Origin: Entoloma clypeatum
Lineage: Eukaryota > Basidiomycota > Agaricomycetes > Agaricales > Entolomataceae
Direction of reading: 5' to 3'
Length of the DNA stretch: 64,000 nucleotides
Assembly: GCA_963565915.1 (NCBI GenBank)
Contig: OY751491.1
Span: 3,596,001 to 3,660,000 of the forward strand
Below the pieces are notes generated by a model. It saw only the letters and a list, made by a program, of their open reading frames with translations, was not told where the DNA came from and did no database searches. How positions within the stretch are numbered: the stretch's first letter is position 1; the number at the start of each line of letters is the position of its first letter. The position numbers were made by a program, and so were the translations under genes. Below are positions 21,571-32,630 of this stretch, piece after piece.

Positions 21571-24315
21571 ATGGCCCACACAAAGCAGACTCCAGGAGCG
21601 AAGCCACCGCGCACCGCTGTCGCCTCTTCTGGTTCCCAGAACACAGGTACTCATGCATCTACAACAACCTCAGTCCCTCAGAACACGCTGTCACCTATTC
21701 TTACAGCTGGTATAAACCGCTCTGGCACTCGTGATTCTAGAAACACTCCTATGGGTACTGCAGCACCAAACGCCACCGCAGTGGAAGGTATTACCATTTC
21801 TTGATCCTCGGATCATACCTCAAGTATCCATTTTCAGAAAATGGCTTGGAATGTCGTCCAGTGAGGGCTAATCGTGGCAAAGGAGGTGCTATTGCCCAAC
21901 TTGAAAAGGTTGGAGAGAACATTCAGCCAGATCTCCAAGCGTGTGCCCAGAAATGCAAGACAACGATTCTCAAGGTACCAGAGACGATTGGCGAAAGTGC
22001 TATGGCACCACCAGTACCTTCTAAACGCCGACGTACCCATGTGCGTATAGGTCTTTTCTAAATACACATGTCTCATTCCTCGCTTGACCTAGCAGAACAC
22101 AACGGAATCAGCTGGGCCCATTATCCAGTCTCAGAAACAGGCGCCTCTGACTTTTCAAGGATTAAGACAGAACCCACCTCCTCCGGCATCTCAAAACCCT
22201 GATATTTACAACACCCGTCAAACAGCCGTTGTCCCGCGATTTGAAGCTGTAGTCCCAGGATCATTGTTCGGATTTCAAGATTCAAATACAGTCGGCTTTA
22301 ACGTCAATCGCCCATCCCATGGACCACCAGGTACAGCAGTCTCTTGCTAGCACTGGACTGGTATAATTTGGTGATATAACAAGGCCGGGTTCTCAATGCC
22401 AGGCGCACTGTAGATCGGGGGTCACAACGATTCACTGCCTTAGATGAAGGATTTGCTGACAGCAAAGCTGCGCGCTACAGAAAACATGTTCCGGATGGTA
22501 AAATTTGAGTCTTGTTATGCGTATATGAATAGAGCTCAATTTCCGACAGATTTAATTGACGAACAATCCCCAGATGAGGACGATCATCAAGCACTTCAAT
22601 TTTTGCAGTGGTCCGATCATCAAGGTAAGCTAATAACTCTTCTGAGAACTTCGTCAATATTAAGACATGATTAGATGTGTCTGGTAAGAATAACGACGAT
22701 AGCGGGAGCGACGGGAATGGGGATGGGGATGGGGACTACATAGCCAGTGACAACAATTGTGATATCCATGGTTCTCGCAGTGGATACCCCATTGTTACTG
22801 ATGGCCCAGAAGTTGATATAGATGACGATGACAATGAAGGTTACTTCGGCGGCAGCAATGGCACACAGGTTGACAATAACCCAGGTGAAGGAATGGAAGA
22901 CGGCATAGGCGATCAAGATGGACATGAACATCATAAGAATTCCTCAGTATGTCACGATTAGTGGGGGGGGGACACGCTCATCCAGTCTTGTCAGGATAAT
23001 ATTCAACGGAATGAGCAAGATGATGCACAAGATGTACTGTGGGCACATCATAAGAGAAACCGCGCCCCACGCCAACCAAGCCCCGAGACACTGCGGCATG
23101 GCTCCCATGTCCAGCAGCAAGCACCTTTAACTGAAGAGCACAACAATGGAGACGTCAAAGACAGCGAAGAAGATGGAGATCACAAACCTAGGAAGCGTGC
23201 TCGACATCAACTTAGAGCTGAGGCGAGCCCTCACACGCTTTCATATTATCCTCCAGGATGGAAACAGGTTCTAACTTCTGCGAAGCATGAGTGGCATTTT
23301 TATGTCGCGACCCAGAATGCCTTTCCGGACATTGAACTTGACTTACATGAAGCCAAGCAGATTATCGAGAAATGTGCCGATGACTATGAAGATGGCGGTG
23401 GAGTCTTAGAGGACGGTAAGTATTTGCAATATCTCTACATCGTACACATTCTTCAAGGTGATTTTTAACAGAATACATGCACAGCCGCGATATGGATATC
23501 TTGGTAAGTCCATTACATACATCTTTCTATCAATTGATAGCTCGACATTTCTATCAAATAGGTGTATAATGAGGCATCCAACATGTGTTGGAAAATGAAG
23601 GAAATCGCAAAGGATCTTATCAAGGAACCTCGAGCCTATGGGAATGCTCTGCAACCAGAAATAGAATGGGCCCACAATTCATCCGATGAACAAAAAGTAG
23701 TAGAGCAGAACGTTACTGAGCTTCTCAGTGGTGCATACCTTCAGAGTACGCAGAAGGATTCTCAGGTTTTCGCTGGTGATTTATTTTAATTTGTTACTCA
23801 ACTAACAACATGCATTCTTCAAGGGACGAACAGATAATATGGCCCACTGGGCAATCAAAGAACTTTGTGTTCGTTACTACTACAAGAGCCGTGATTCGAT
23901 TGGATACACTCATTTCAAACACACCATTCCCGAACCGGCCGTCGCACTATGCGCTACCTGTGTAACATTTTAGCTTTTTGCTCCCTGCGCCAAGCTGCCT
24001 ATTTTTTAGCTTTATCATTGTCTTGATGAATGAAGCACAGGGGAGTACGTGGTCTCGAAGTTTGAGGGCGAAGTCTACCGTTCCGTGTCCAAAGCACTTA
24101 TGATCTTAATCAACAATATGAATGACGGAACAGACAAGAAGAGCCAATACCACGCTACCAAATTCAAAGTGAACTGTCGCTTGTGGCACGATATTGGATC
24201 GTGAGTGTTATTTTTTCTAAGTTCTTTCAGTCAAGTTAATAGTGGTTCTATTTCTAGTTCAAAATCCAAGGCGAAAGGTGGTAAACTCGTCAATCTCAAG
24301 CTTTGCCTCGACTAA
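21571..24315 (+). CDS. DUF6532-like multi-exon protein with histone-H3-like N-terminus
   Basis: Eleven exons can be read in one frame: 21571-21787, 21838-22040, 22096-22330, 22384-22497, 22550-22624, 22675-23415, 23472-23503, 23562-23765, 23824-23959, 24041-24200 and 24258-24315; every intron is GT-AG. The product is about 724 residues. The N-terminus MAHTKQTPGAKPPR recalls the histone H3 tail, followed by a basic RPVRANRGKGG stretch and KRRR, then an acidic D/G-rich linker, then a C-terminal domain (WKQVLTSAKHEWHFYVATQ ... MAHWAIKELCVRYYYKSRDS ... EPAVALCAT ... GEVYRSVSKALM) that I recognise as the DUF6532 type widespread in Agaricomycetes. One in-frame TAG interrupts exon 6 at 22959-22961 next to a nine-G run. 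It is either a pseudogene lesion, an assembly problem, or a missed small intron. Start 21571 was preferred over the in-frame 21514 because of the H3-like start. Function unknown. Confidence 0.65.
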
Positions 24316-24499
24316 CATATCTTACATCATAGTTTGTAAGTTTTTCTATCTGAAATCTGGCCTGTTCACTGATGTAGCCCACAGTGCTTCATTTCCAATA
24401 TCTAGAAAGCCAATCAACTTATTTATGTGTTCGTAGCATAGAGAAAGTTTATAATAATTTTAATTTTTCGCACCACATCGCGTGATTCCTACAACACCA

Positions 24500-24732
24500 C
24501 CAGCTATAGCACTGGTTGTGGACCCAGAGGATATGTTACTCTATAGTACTGGCTGCCTCCTACAGAACACTACAGAATGCTACAGAGTGGCCCATCAGTC
24601 TACCAGAATCCTCTGTAGTGACCATGGTCACTACAGAGCTCACTGTTTGGAATACCCTGTTCTACCAAACTACAGCACTCTGTAGTGCTCTGTAGTACTC
24701 CCAGGGCCAATCAGGGTTTGCTGATGCATGAT
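24500..24732 (-). repeat. ATCAGCAAACCC-headed TGTAG repeat element, copy B
   Basis: On the minus strand, ATCAGCAAACCCTGATT lies at about 24730-24714 and is followed by ACTACAGAG and CTGTAG words at near 10-bp spacing. The first 17 bases match copy A (11097 on); the body differs in sequence but not in pattern. Confidence 0.5.
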
Positions 24733-25420
24733 ACCCCCATTTCGGCCATGTTTCACCTGACTCTTATATCAATAACCGTGGGCGTAATATCTCTCGTGGC
24801 AATTTAAACCAATTTAATAATCATATACAGAATTTCTATCAAGTTAGTAGGACATCAAACGGTAGAACCAGGACAAACAGTGGGGTAAGTACAAGTTTAA
24901 GTTGAACTTATGGCCGTTTCATGCACCCTTCGTCTGACTTTTTCAGTTCTCATGGTTACAACTTCGGGAGTATCTCATTCAGAGCAATATGACATAGCTA
25001 GTATATTCCCATCGTACCTAAGCAAACCATTGAGGTGAGCATGTATCATAAGTCAAATATGTTTTTTTCCCGCCACTGACAATTGAGGCATGTGATGGAA
25101 AGTTCGACTTTCGAAGTCACCAATCTTCTTTCACCTCTTTCTTCCCCCCTTTGTTCCCCTCATTTTGAACACTACCACGGAAACCGCTACGACCAGCAGC
25201 GCCGCTGGATGATGCAACTTGCCCACATGATCCGCAATCGTCGAGCGGCAGGGTAGGCAGGATGGTGTAGGGTTTCAGATGGAAGGTGAGGCGCCAGGCA
25301 GCGCATGCGTGGAGAGGTCGAATCCGTCGACTAGGAGGTTGGAGGGACAGATATACAGTTGGTGGGGCATGGGAAGGCGCTGATTCCAGGAGATGGCATC
25401 CGTTTACGTGGTGGGTTGCA

Positions 25421-25726
25421 ACGGCACTCTCGTCTACTGCACCCTGCACGCATGGGGCGGGTACCACCCCTGCCAGCGCCGCCGCATCCGCTCGGACCCA
25501 CCCCACCAAGACGCCGACCTGTACGCAGACCCCTCGCGGGCCCTGCACATCGTGCACCCCCACCTGTACCTCAACGGCACCCTCATCTACCATGCCCTGC
25601 ACGCATGGAGTGGGTACCGCCCCTGCCAGCGCCGCCGCATCCGCTCGGACCCACCCCACCAAGACGCCGACCTGTAAGCAGACCCCTTGCGGGCCCTGCG
25701 CGTCGTGCCCCTTCACCTGTACCTCC
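25421..25726 (+). repeat. 153-bp tandem duplication, open in frame
   Basis: Two copies of a 153-bp GC-rich unit (51 codons) start at 25421 and 25574; both contain CACGCATGG, CGCCGCCGCATCCGCTCGG and GACGCCGACCTGTA. The plus-strand frame 25393-25677 reads through as 94 codons, with the unit repeated in register (NGTLVY...HAW.GY.PCQRRR). The second copy turns TACGCA into TAAGCA and stops. The minus strand is open for 199 codons. Either could be chance in GC-rich DNA, and no family is recognised. Confidence 0.65.
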
Positions 25727-26028
25727 TTTCTTGCTCGTCAATCATTCTGTAAAAAAATAAACATATAATAGAATTTCTCGGAATAAAATTATTTATATAC
25801 ATCGTGCCGTGCTCACTGCTTCTGAACATCGGACTGATGGTGCATCCATAATCCTCAGAGCGCCGGAACCTGTCAAATGAGAATGAGATGTGCATCACAA
25901 TCAATCAATGATGAAGTGATCAAAGAGCCCAAAAGGGACAGCAAACAAAAAAGGAGAGGGTGCGCACCGCCATCATACATCATGGTGGGGCATCATCAAA
26001 TGTGTCACCATATTGAGACATCATGGGC

Positions 26029-26127
26029 GACGATACATCAAGACCATTGATATATCAGCTCTTTTGCAGGCGGTGATGTATCACAGCTGAGCTGTAAGCA
26101 CAGGATTTGATATATCAGACCTACTGA
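26029..26127 (-). repeat. Dispersed TATATCA-rich repeat, copy 2
   Basis: Inverted relative to the copy at 148-245; it shares the ordered words TATCAAATCCTGT, TACAG, GTGATACATCA and GATATATCA. Confidence 0.45.
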
Positions 26128-26245
26128 CTAGGTTGCTTGTCTGCCGAAAGATGATCAGAAGAGGAAGGGTCATTATCGACCCTTATACACATGCATTCCC
26201 CGTCCATAATTTTGTGCCTCACTGTGAATGCATGTGTGCAGCGTG

Positions 26246-26522
26246 TATTTCTTGTTGTCATTCACAACCATGACCTACACCTCTCCTTCGAGGGTTGGAA
26301 GAATCATGGGGCTGGCGTTCCACCGTCGACAATTGCTGCATGTTATGGTATTCACCCTCGGACAGTCTACTACATCTAAAACGATTTGAGGAGACCAACA
26401 GCTGCCATCCGCGGCCCAAGGCGGGATGGCCCCATGTTTTGACTGCAAGTGATCGGAAGTTCGCTGTATTGCAGATAGATTGTGGTCATGCAAAGAATGC
26501 ATCTCAATCGCAGCGCACCTAC
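26246..26522 (+). pseudogene. Tc1/mariner transposase, N-terminal HTH fragment
   Basis: The frame with SFEGWKNHGAG and STIAACYGIHPRTVYYI is the helix-turn-helix of a Tc1/mariner transposase. A one-base shift near 26372 moves to the frame LKRFEETNSCHPRPKAGWP (the GRPR-like linker) and on to SQRTY at 26522. There it is cut by Copia-A copy 4. The rest of the same gene reappears at 30848-30957 and 32286-32630, so the three pieces were one transposon. The terminal inverted repeats could not be placed. Confidence 0.7.
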
Positions 26523-26831
26523 TGTTGAAACTTTTCCCATCACATAGATTAGATTAGATTAGATTACATCACGTGACCTTTACATATCTTCATTACATAC
26601 TTGTTTGGTTGGTACAAACAGTAGTACGGTATATAAGACCAGGAAACTGTCAATACCAACAAGTTGTCTCTTGACTCTTAACCAGCTCCATCACTCTTAC
26701 CAGCCTCAACCGCTCTCACCAGCCTTACCCCTCCAAACCATGTAAGTGACCATAGCGGTATCGTAGAGTACTTCCACTGTAGCTATGTTGCTCAGTACAC
26801 CTGTGGCCAGCGCCCAGGTGGAACTTCAACA
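26523..26831 (+). repeat. 5' LTR of Copia-A copy 4
   Basis: 309 bp with TGTTGAA/TTCAACA ends; about as close to the copy 3 LTRs as they are to each other. Confidence 0.93.
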
Positions 26832-27204
26832 GGTTATGGGCCCCGGATAGCAGAGGGACTTGGGAAACGCTGGCAACAGCGAGTACCTGCCCACTCTACC
26901 CTGGTTGGCAAAGAACCGATTGAAAGATCTAGGTTCTGAGTCTTACTTCTTCACACATGAACCTGGGAAACGTCATTACGACAAGTACCTGTCATGAAGC
27001 GTCCCTAAGGGGATTGACTTAGTACACATCATGTGGAAACGTTGATCGTACCTCACACACTTCTGACAAAAAGGGTTTCTCCCACAAACTGCTATTCCTG
27101 AAGGGAATATGTTATGAGGAATCATTTATTTGTTTTCTCTAAAAATCAAATTCATAAAAAAGAACATCACTGATTGGGAAAAACTCCTTTTAGATTCATT
27201 AAAA

Positions 27205-28726
27205 ATGTCTACCTCTCGCTCTGCTCTTGACATCATCACCCCCTTCGATGGCATCAACTGACTACCAAAGCTGGGCCGAAAGGATGAAATCCTACCTCCT
27301 CCATCAAGGAGTCTGGCGCATTGTTTCTGGCGACATCACCCGCCCTGACATCGCCGATTTTACCACCACGGTCTCCACCCCTGGGGCCACGGCTGCTGCT
27401 CCCCCTGTGCTGGCTACCACGGTCGACCAGCCCGGCTTCCGCAAGGAAGAAAAAGCCTGGATCAGGGAAGACGACGTAGCTCTCGGGGCGATACGCCTGA
27501 AGGTCTCTGAGGCGATCAGACGCCACATCAAGGACAGCACCTCGGCGCTTGACGCATGGGCAACGTTGAAAGATGCCTATGCCAAGGTATCCCCGGCCAT
27601 CATCTTCAGCGACTTCAAGGCCGCCGCTACCTTCAAACTATCTGGACGCGACCCCATACCTGAAATCGAGCGCCTGGGATCACTCTTTTCTCGTCTCAGC
27701 GAGTCGAATTTCGACGTGCCCGACATAATGCAGGCAATGATCCTCGCCAACGCCATCCCCGATGCATGGTCCTCGCTCTCCACCACTCTCTTCCAGGTGT
27801 ACGATGCTGACGACTTCACGTGGAAAGGAGTTTCCGAAAGCATCATCTCGGAATACAGGCGCAAGTATTCGGTCGGGTCTACTCGTGCGTCCAATGAGCA
27901 GGCCCGGAAAATCTCCGGGACAAAGCGAAAGGGGCAAGACCCCAAATGGGAAAAGCAGCAAAAGCCGAGTACCTCGCAAAACGATGCTGACGAGCAGCCT
28001 AACTCGACCGACCCTAGTACCGCTTCTGAAAAGAAGAAGGGAAAAGGACGTTGGCGCAATCAGAAGAAGAGCGCCAACAATGCGGACAACACGTCCGACC
28101 ATGTGGAAGAAATGGTTGAGTTTGTTGCTCCCGCCATCCACTTCCCTCCTCTTCCGCCACCATCCTTCACAACAGTCACTGGGCGCGGAAAAACGATGAG
28201 TACCGCCCAGCCAGACTCTCAAAGAATGCAGTCGCTCCTTCAGCGAATGAACCCGCCTCCATCCCAGTACACCGGGCTTCCTTCGGGCAAGCCGTCTGCG
28301 TGGAAAAAGAATGACCACGTCAGGAAACTCGCACGGAGCATTGGCGCTCGTCCCTCAGGGTCAAATCTTCGGATTCTGGATACGATTATCCCAGAAGAAG
28401 ATGAAAGACCATCCAAGCAGCGTCGAGTCACTCCGCCTTTGGATGACTCCCTCAGGATGATGGACATAGACCATCAAAGCGAGCGGATGGGGCCAGAGCA
28501 ATTCGACGACGGGCTGATCGAACTTGACGGTTCGTCACATTCTTCTCTCAAACTTGACCAAATGGGAAACGCTAATAATCACGCACAGACGTTTGAATAT
28601 ACATTAGCTAGTACCGATGCAGATAGTATAGATCTCTTTAGCGATGATCTATACAAAAAATATATCAAACATTTTTTGCGTCTTGCACACACTGCAAAGA
28701 GAGAGAACGCGCTCAGTGGATCTTAG
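27205..28726 (+). pseudogene. Copia-A copy 4 gag, frameshifted
   Basis: The ATG at 27205 begins MSTSRSA. A small insertion near 27254 (ATCAACTGACTAC against ATCGACTAC in copy 2) creates a frameshift and a TGA within about 20 codons. The frame then stays open through Gag to a second frameshift near 28677 (extra T in the run before GCGTC), just before the protease. Apart from these two indels, Gag is nearly identical to copy 2 and gives the full middle part missing in copy 1. Confidence 0.87.
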
Positions 28727-30847
28727 ATTCCGGCGCATCATTACACTTTACCCATGAGTTCAAAGACTTCGCGTACTACAGGCCTCTCAAGGCTAAGCGA
28801 TTCGTCCAAACAGCTGCAAAGGGAAAGAAACTGGAAATTCTCGGAGTTGGGGCTGTTCCAGTACGGCATACCCTAAATGGGGAAGTAAAAACCCATCTTC
28901 TCCGACCTGTATTCTACATTCCGGACATGGACACACGCCTATTGTCCCTAGGCGTCTTCCTTAATCACGGTTACAAAGTAGACGGAATGCGTGGAGAAAT
29001 CAACATCTCCAAAGGCCAGAACAAAATACAGTTCTCACCTCACATTCTCGGACAAACCATTTATTGGTTAGACACTGAAATACGCCAAGACCAAATCCAC
29101 GCGATCTCTAGCGAAATCACTGTTGAAACCTGGCACAAACGCCTTGGCCACCCAAATGACCAGGCGCTCAATAAGATTCCCACCAGTACCAAAGGAGTAC
29201 CCAAAACGTTAGTACGTGAGAAATCACAGGAAAGCTGCACGGGGTGTCTAAAAGGGAAAATGCCGAATCAGTCTTACCCTAACTCGATGACAAGGGCTGT
29301 CAAACCCTTTGATTTGATCCATTCGGACTTGAAGCAGATATCCACGGCATCGTACCACAAGTACAAATATTTCCTTACCTTTTTGGATGATTTTTCTTCC
29401 CATGTCTGGGTCGTCTTGCTTAGGAAAAAGTCAGGCGCCATCACGGCGCTGAAACAATTCCTTGCGATGATCCAGAATCAATTCGCCGCCACCCCTAAAA
29501 AATGGCGGGTTGATGGAGGTGGAGAATTCGATGAATACAAGGATGTACTTGCCGATCATGGAATTCTGATCGATGTCACACTCCCATATCAGCATCAGCA
29601 GAATGGTAGAGCAGAACGGATAAATCGAACTCTGTGGGAAAAATCTCAGGCATTGCGTTTCGACGCATGTCTACCGCCGATGTGGTGGGGATTCTGTTTG
29701 GAACATGCAGCATTTCTATACAACAGAACCCCCATGCAGCGTCTTGAATGGAAAACCCCTTACTTCAGGGTGACTAATGAGATCCCCGACATGTCAAGTG
29801 TCAGAGTCTTCGGATGCCAGGCATATGTATATATCCCAAAAGAGAAACGGAAAAACTCCCTGGAATCCAGATCGCGATTGATGATTTATCTCGGATCGAA
29901 ACCAGGGGTCAAAGGATACCGTTTTATGGATCCTGAGACTAATACGATTTTCATGGGTGGGAAAGCGATCTTCGATGAGAGCAAGTACCCTAGATGCCAC
30001 ATCGACCCTTTGCCAGAAAACCATCCAGAAATGGAAAACCCAGAGCCAGCTGATGAGTTTGAGGATCTCATCCCCGGCAGCAATGACGACGATAGTCACA
30101 ATGAAACACCTCATGACCCAGTTCCCATTGAACAGGATCAACCTGAATCAGACAACGAAATGCCTGCCAGTGAGCCTGATGACGAACCGCGAGTACCCAC
30201 TCCGGAACCCGAGCAAGTACCAGATCGACCGATCAGGGAACGACGAGTTCGGAAGATGCCAGGAAGCATCTATGGGGAAGACACTCCAGCGTCTGATCTT
30301 GAAAAATTAGATCGAAGACGGAGATTGGGCGGTCAAACGGCATGGATGAATGACCTCCTGATGGAGGCGATATCAGCCCAAGTTGGCATCGTTGAAATGT
30401 CCCATAAAGACATATACCCTCTTCCAAATAAAGAAGACTGGTATGCGGCTGAACGTAAAGAGCTAGACATGCTCAAACGCCGCGGGGTGATCACGGAGCT
30501 AGTACCCCTGCCTGCAGGGAGGAAAGCTCTAAGGAACAAATGGGTTTATAACGAAAAATCCGACAGGCGTCTGAAAGCGCGCCTTGTCGCAAAAGGCTTC
30601 TCGCAGGTGGAAGGGATCGACTTTGATCAGATCTTCTCACCAGTCGTAAGATATGAAACCGTCCGACTAATACTGGCATTGACAGCCCTTGAAGGGTGGT
30701 TCATGACACTGTTGGACGTCTCATCAGCCTTCCTCTACGGAACGCTCCGAGAAGTCATTTACATGCGACAGCCTGAGGGCTACATAGTAAAAGGGAAAGA
30801 ACACCTCGTGTACCAACTATTCAAAGCCCTATATGGACTTAAGCAGA
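28690..30847 (+). pseudogene. Copia-A copy 4 protease, integrase and N-terminal RT
   Basis: This is open from the protease (LDSGASLHF) through the integrase (HKRLGH, CTGC, HSDL, DGGGEF, NGRAE), the acidic linker and RT fingers to LLDVSSAFLYG and HLVYQLFKALYGLKQ. Here the codon after HLVY is CAA, where copies 2 and 3 have TGA. The coding part ends by fusion to Tc1/mariner sequence; the ORF runs on out of frame to 30960. Confidence 0.88.
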
Positions 30848-30957
30848 TGCATTACCGAATTTGGCGTTGGTCACATACATCGCATCATCGGCATCATGAA
30901 CAAGGAGGTTTATGTCAAAATCCTCAACAAGCATCTCCTCCCATCACTCCGCGTCGA
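30848..30957 (+). pseudogene. Tc1/mariner transposase, middle fragment
   Basis: In one frame it reads ITEFGVGHIHRIIGIMN then KEVYVKILNKHLLPSLR, the segment around the first catalytic Asp region and the helix before the second Asp of Tc1/mariner transposases. It is interrupted at CTCCGCG (30947-30953) by the element at 30958. CTCCGCG recurs at 32286-32292, and with one copy removed the two halves are in one frame. Confidence 0.72.
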
Positions 30958-32285
30958 TAGACTGGCCACGGTCCGGTTCTGAACCCCGCGAACCTGGTTC
31001 GAACCCGAACCAGACCCAAGGTTCATGGTCTGTCTGGTCCAGCCAAATTGTTGAACCTGAACCCCGACAGAGGTTCAATGGCTGGCTGGACCTGAACCTG
31101 AGGTCCGAACCCGGTGAACCTGGGCTGAGGGAGGAGTGGCTGAAGCTGCCAATTTGGCCTGAAATTCCAAGTCAGTGATGTCGATGATGTGTGACAGAGT
31201 CATGTGATGATTGGTGAAACAATGTTGCGTTCCGTCGCGATCAACCTCTGCCCCAATGGACATATCTCCACAACAAAGGTGTGTACTGCCCTACTTTCTT
31301 TTGCATTGTCAAACTCTCTTAGAAAGGCCACCAAATCGAACAGAATATCTCCCCAATGTCACTTCTTCATCCCCCTCCTCCAATCTTTGCATCTTGGGGA
31401 CTTTGACCTGTATCTCGCGAACGGCTCAACGCCCAGCCTAGGCATTATACCAAATCAATAGCTCTCGTTGAAAAGGTCCGTTTCAACTATGGGATCATGC
31501 AATTCCGTCCACTGGTCATAAAATTATCACCAATCTTTGAACTTTTGGCATTTCGACTCATATCTTGCGAACGATCTAACGCCCAGCCTAGGCGTTATGC
31601 CCAATCGATAGTCCTCGTCGAAACGGTCCATTTTGACTCTGGAATTGCCCAATTCCGTCCACCAGTCACAAAGTTATAAACCTTTTTCTGTCCATCTATG
31701 CACCCAACTCTATTGATGGATTTGGACATTTTTAGGTGTTTCTGATGATGTATAAACATCGGGCACATCCTTTTCGTGAACTGAATGCCACAAACGAGGT
31801 GTGCCCTTTCTCTAGTTCATTTATACTGACTACGAAAATGACTCGGAATGCCAGTCGCACCCGTGCGGTTTGGGGACACCGTGGGGATGCTTTGCCGTCT
31901 TTGTCATTGCCCACGAATGGCCCTTGCATTCTGGCTTGTTGGCAACGAGCACGGACTCCTCGTTCACGGTGTGTTGTGCATTGTTGTGCCACCGTGCCTG
32001 TACGAGGACTCTCAGTGATTGTCATCGTGCCTGCTCATCAAACCAGGCAGGGATCGTCGTCTAACAACCACTGTTGATGTAGAAGGGGCTCGGTGGGCTC
32101 GGGATCCCGTCCCAAGCTGAAATCAGTTTTTTTGGCTCTCGAACCCGGTTCGAACCCGAACCGGACCTGGTGAACCTGAACCTGCGGTTCGGGTCCAGGT
32201 CCACTGTTTTGCTGAACCGGACCCAAGGTCCAGGTTCAGGTTCAGTGCCAAAGGGGTCGAACCGAACTGGACCGTGGCCAGTCTA
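30958..32285. mobile_element. hAT-like non-autonomous inverted-repeat element inserted in Tc1 gene
   Basis: The ends are inverted repeats: TAGACTGGCCACGGTCC on the left and its complement GGACCGTGGCCAGTCTA on the right. CTCCGCG is duplicated outside (30947-30953 and 32286-32292, 7 of 8 bases if 8 bp are counted). Three extra bases separate the left duplication from the repeat. About 170 bp at each end is filled with short GGTTC, GAACC and GGTCC words. The interior has no transposase ORF but contains a 150-bp tandem duplication (31381-31680). An 8-bp-type duplication with TAG...CTA ends suggests hAT; the assignment is tentative. Confidence 0.68.
31381..31680. repeat. 150-bp tandem duplication inside the hAT-like element
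   Basis: Two units with the shared word CGCCCAGCCTAGGC at about 31430 and 31580, and CAATTCCGTCCAC at about 31501 and 31650. Around 80 percent similar by eye. Non-coding. Confidence 0.7.
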
Positions 32286-32630
32286 CTCCGCGAACGTCAC
32301 ATGAAGATGTCGGATTATTTCTTCCAACAGGACAACGATCCGAAGCACTCTTCAAAACTTGTTGCCCAGTGGTTATGTCAAAGGAGGATTCGGACTCTTC
32401 CATGGCCAGCTCAAAGCCCGGATATGAGTATCATTGAACATGTATGGGATGAACTGAAGCGAAGGATACATGCACGGGAGGACCAGCCCTCGAATCCGGA
32501 TGAGTTGTGGAAGATTACAGAGGAGGAGTGGCACTGGATCGATCCCCTCTTCATCCAGAAACTCTATGATGGACTTCCTGATCGTGTTGCAGCTTTGAAA
32601 CATGCAAAGGGTAGCAATACTCTGTATTAG
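32286..32630 (+). pseudogene. Tc1/mariner transposase, C-terminal catalytic fragment
   Basis: It reads FFQQDNDPKHSSK (second catalytic Asp) and LPWPAQSPDMSIIEHVWDEL (catalytic Glu), a D34E spacing counted from QQD to IIE, as in Tc1-like DD34E enzymes. It ends with LPDRVAALKHAKGSNTLY and TAG at 32628-32630. This part has no lesion. Combined with the pieces at 26246 and 30848 it is a transposase missing only the stretch deleted together with the copia 3' end. Confidence 0.8.

Larger units (their letters stand above)
24316..26245. other. Gene-poor stretch between DUF6532 gene and Tc1 remnant
   Basis: No gene is firmly supported. It holds the TGTAG-type repeat (24500-24732), a GC-rich 153-bp tandem duplication (25421-25726) and the inverted copy of the TATATCA repeat (26029-26127). 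The remainder is AT-rich with no recognisable feature. Confidence 0.5.
26523..30847 (+). mobile_element. Copia-A copy 4: 5' LTR to mid-RT, 3' end lost
   Basis: A single 309-bp LTR (26523-26831), PBS at 26832-26843, leader, gag, protease, integrase and RT fingers, breaking off at GLKQ near 30847. The next base belongs to the Tc1/mariner gene. No 3' LTR, RNase H or second target duplication is present (left candidate CCTAC at 26518-26522). A deletion that took the 3' part of copia and the middle of the Tc1 gene explains this. Confidence 0.92.

Noticed and set aside
31736..32077. 113-codon ORF in the hAT-like element
   Set aside because: No similarity to transposases, overlaps other frames, and the related element at 47050 lacks it.
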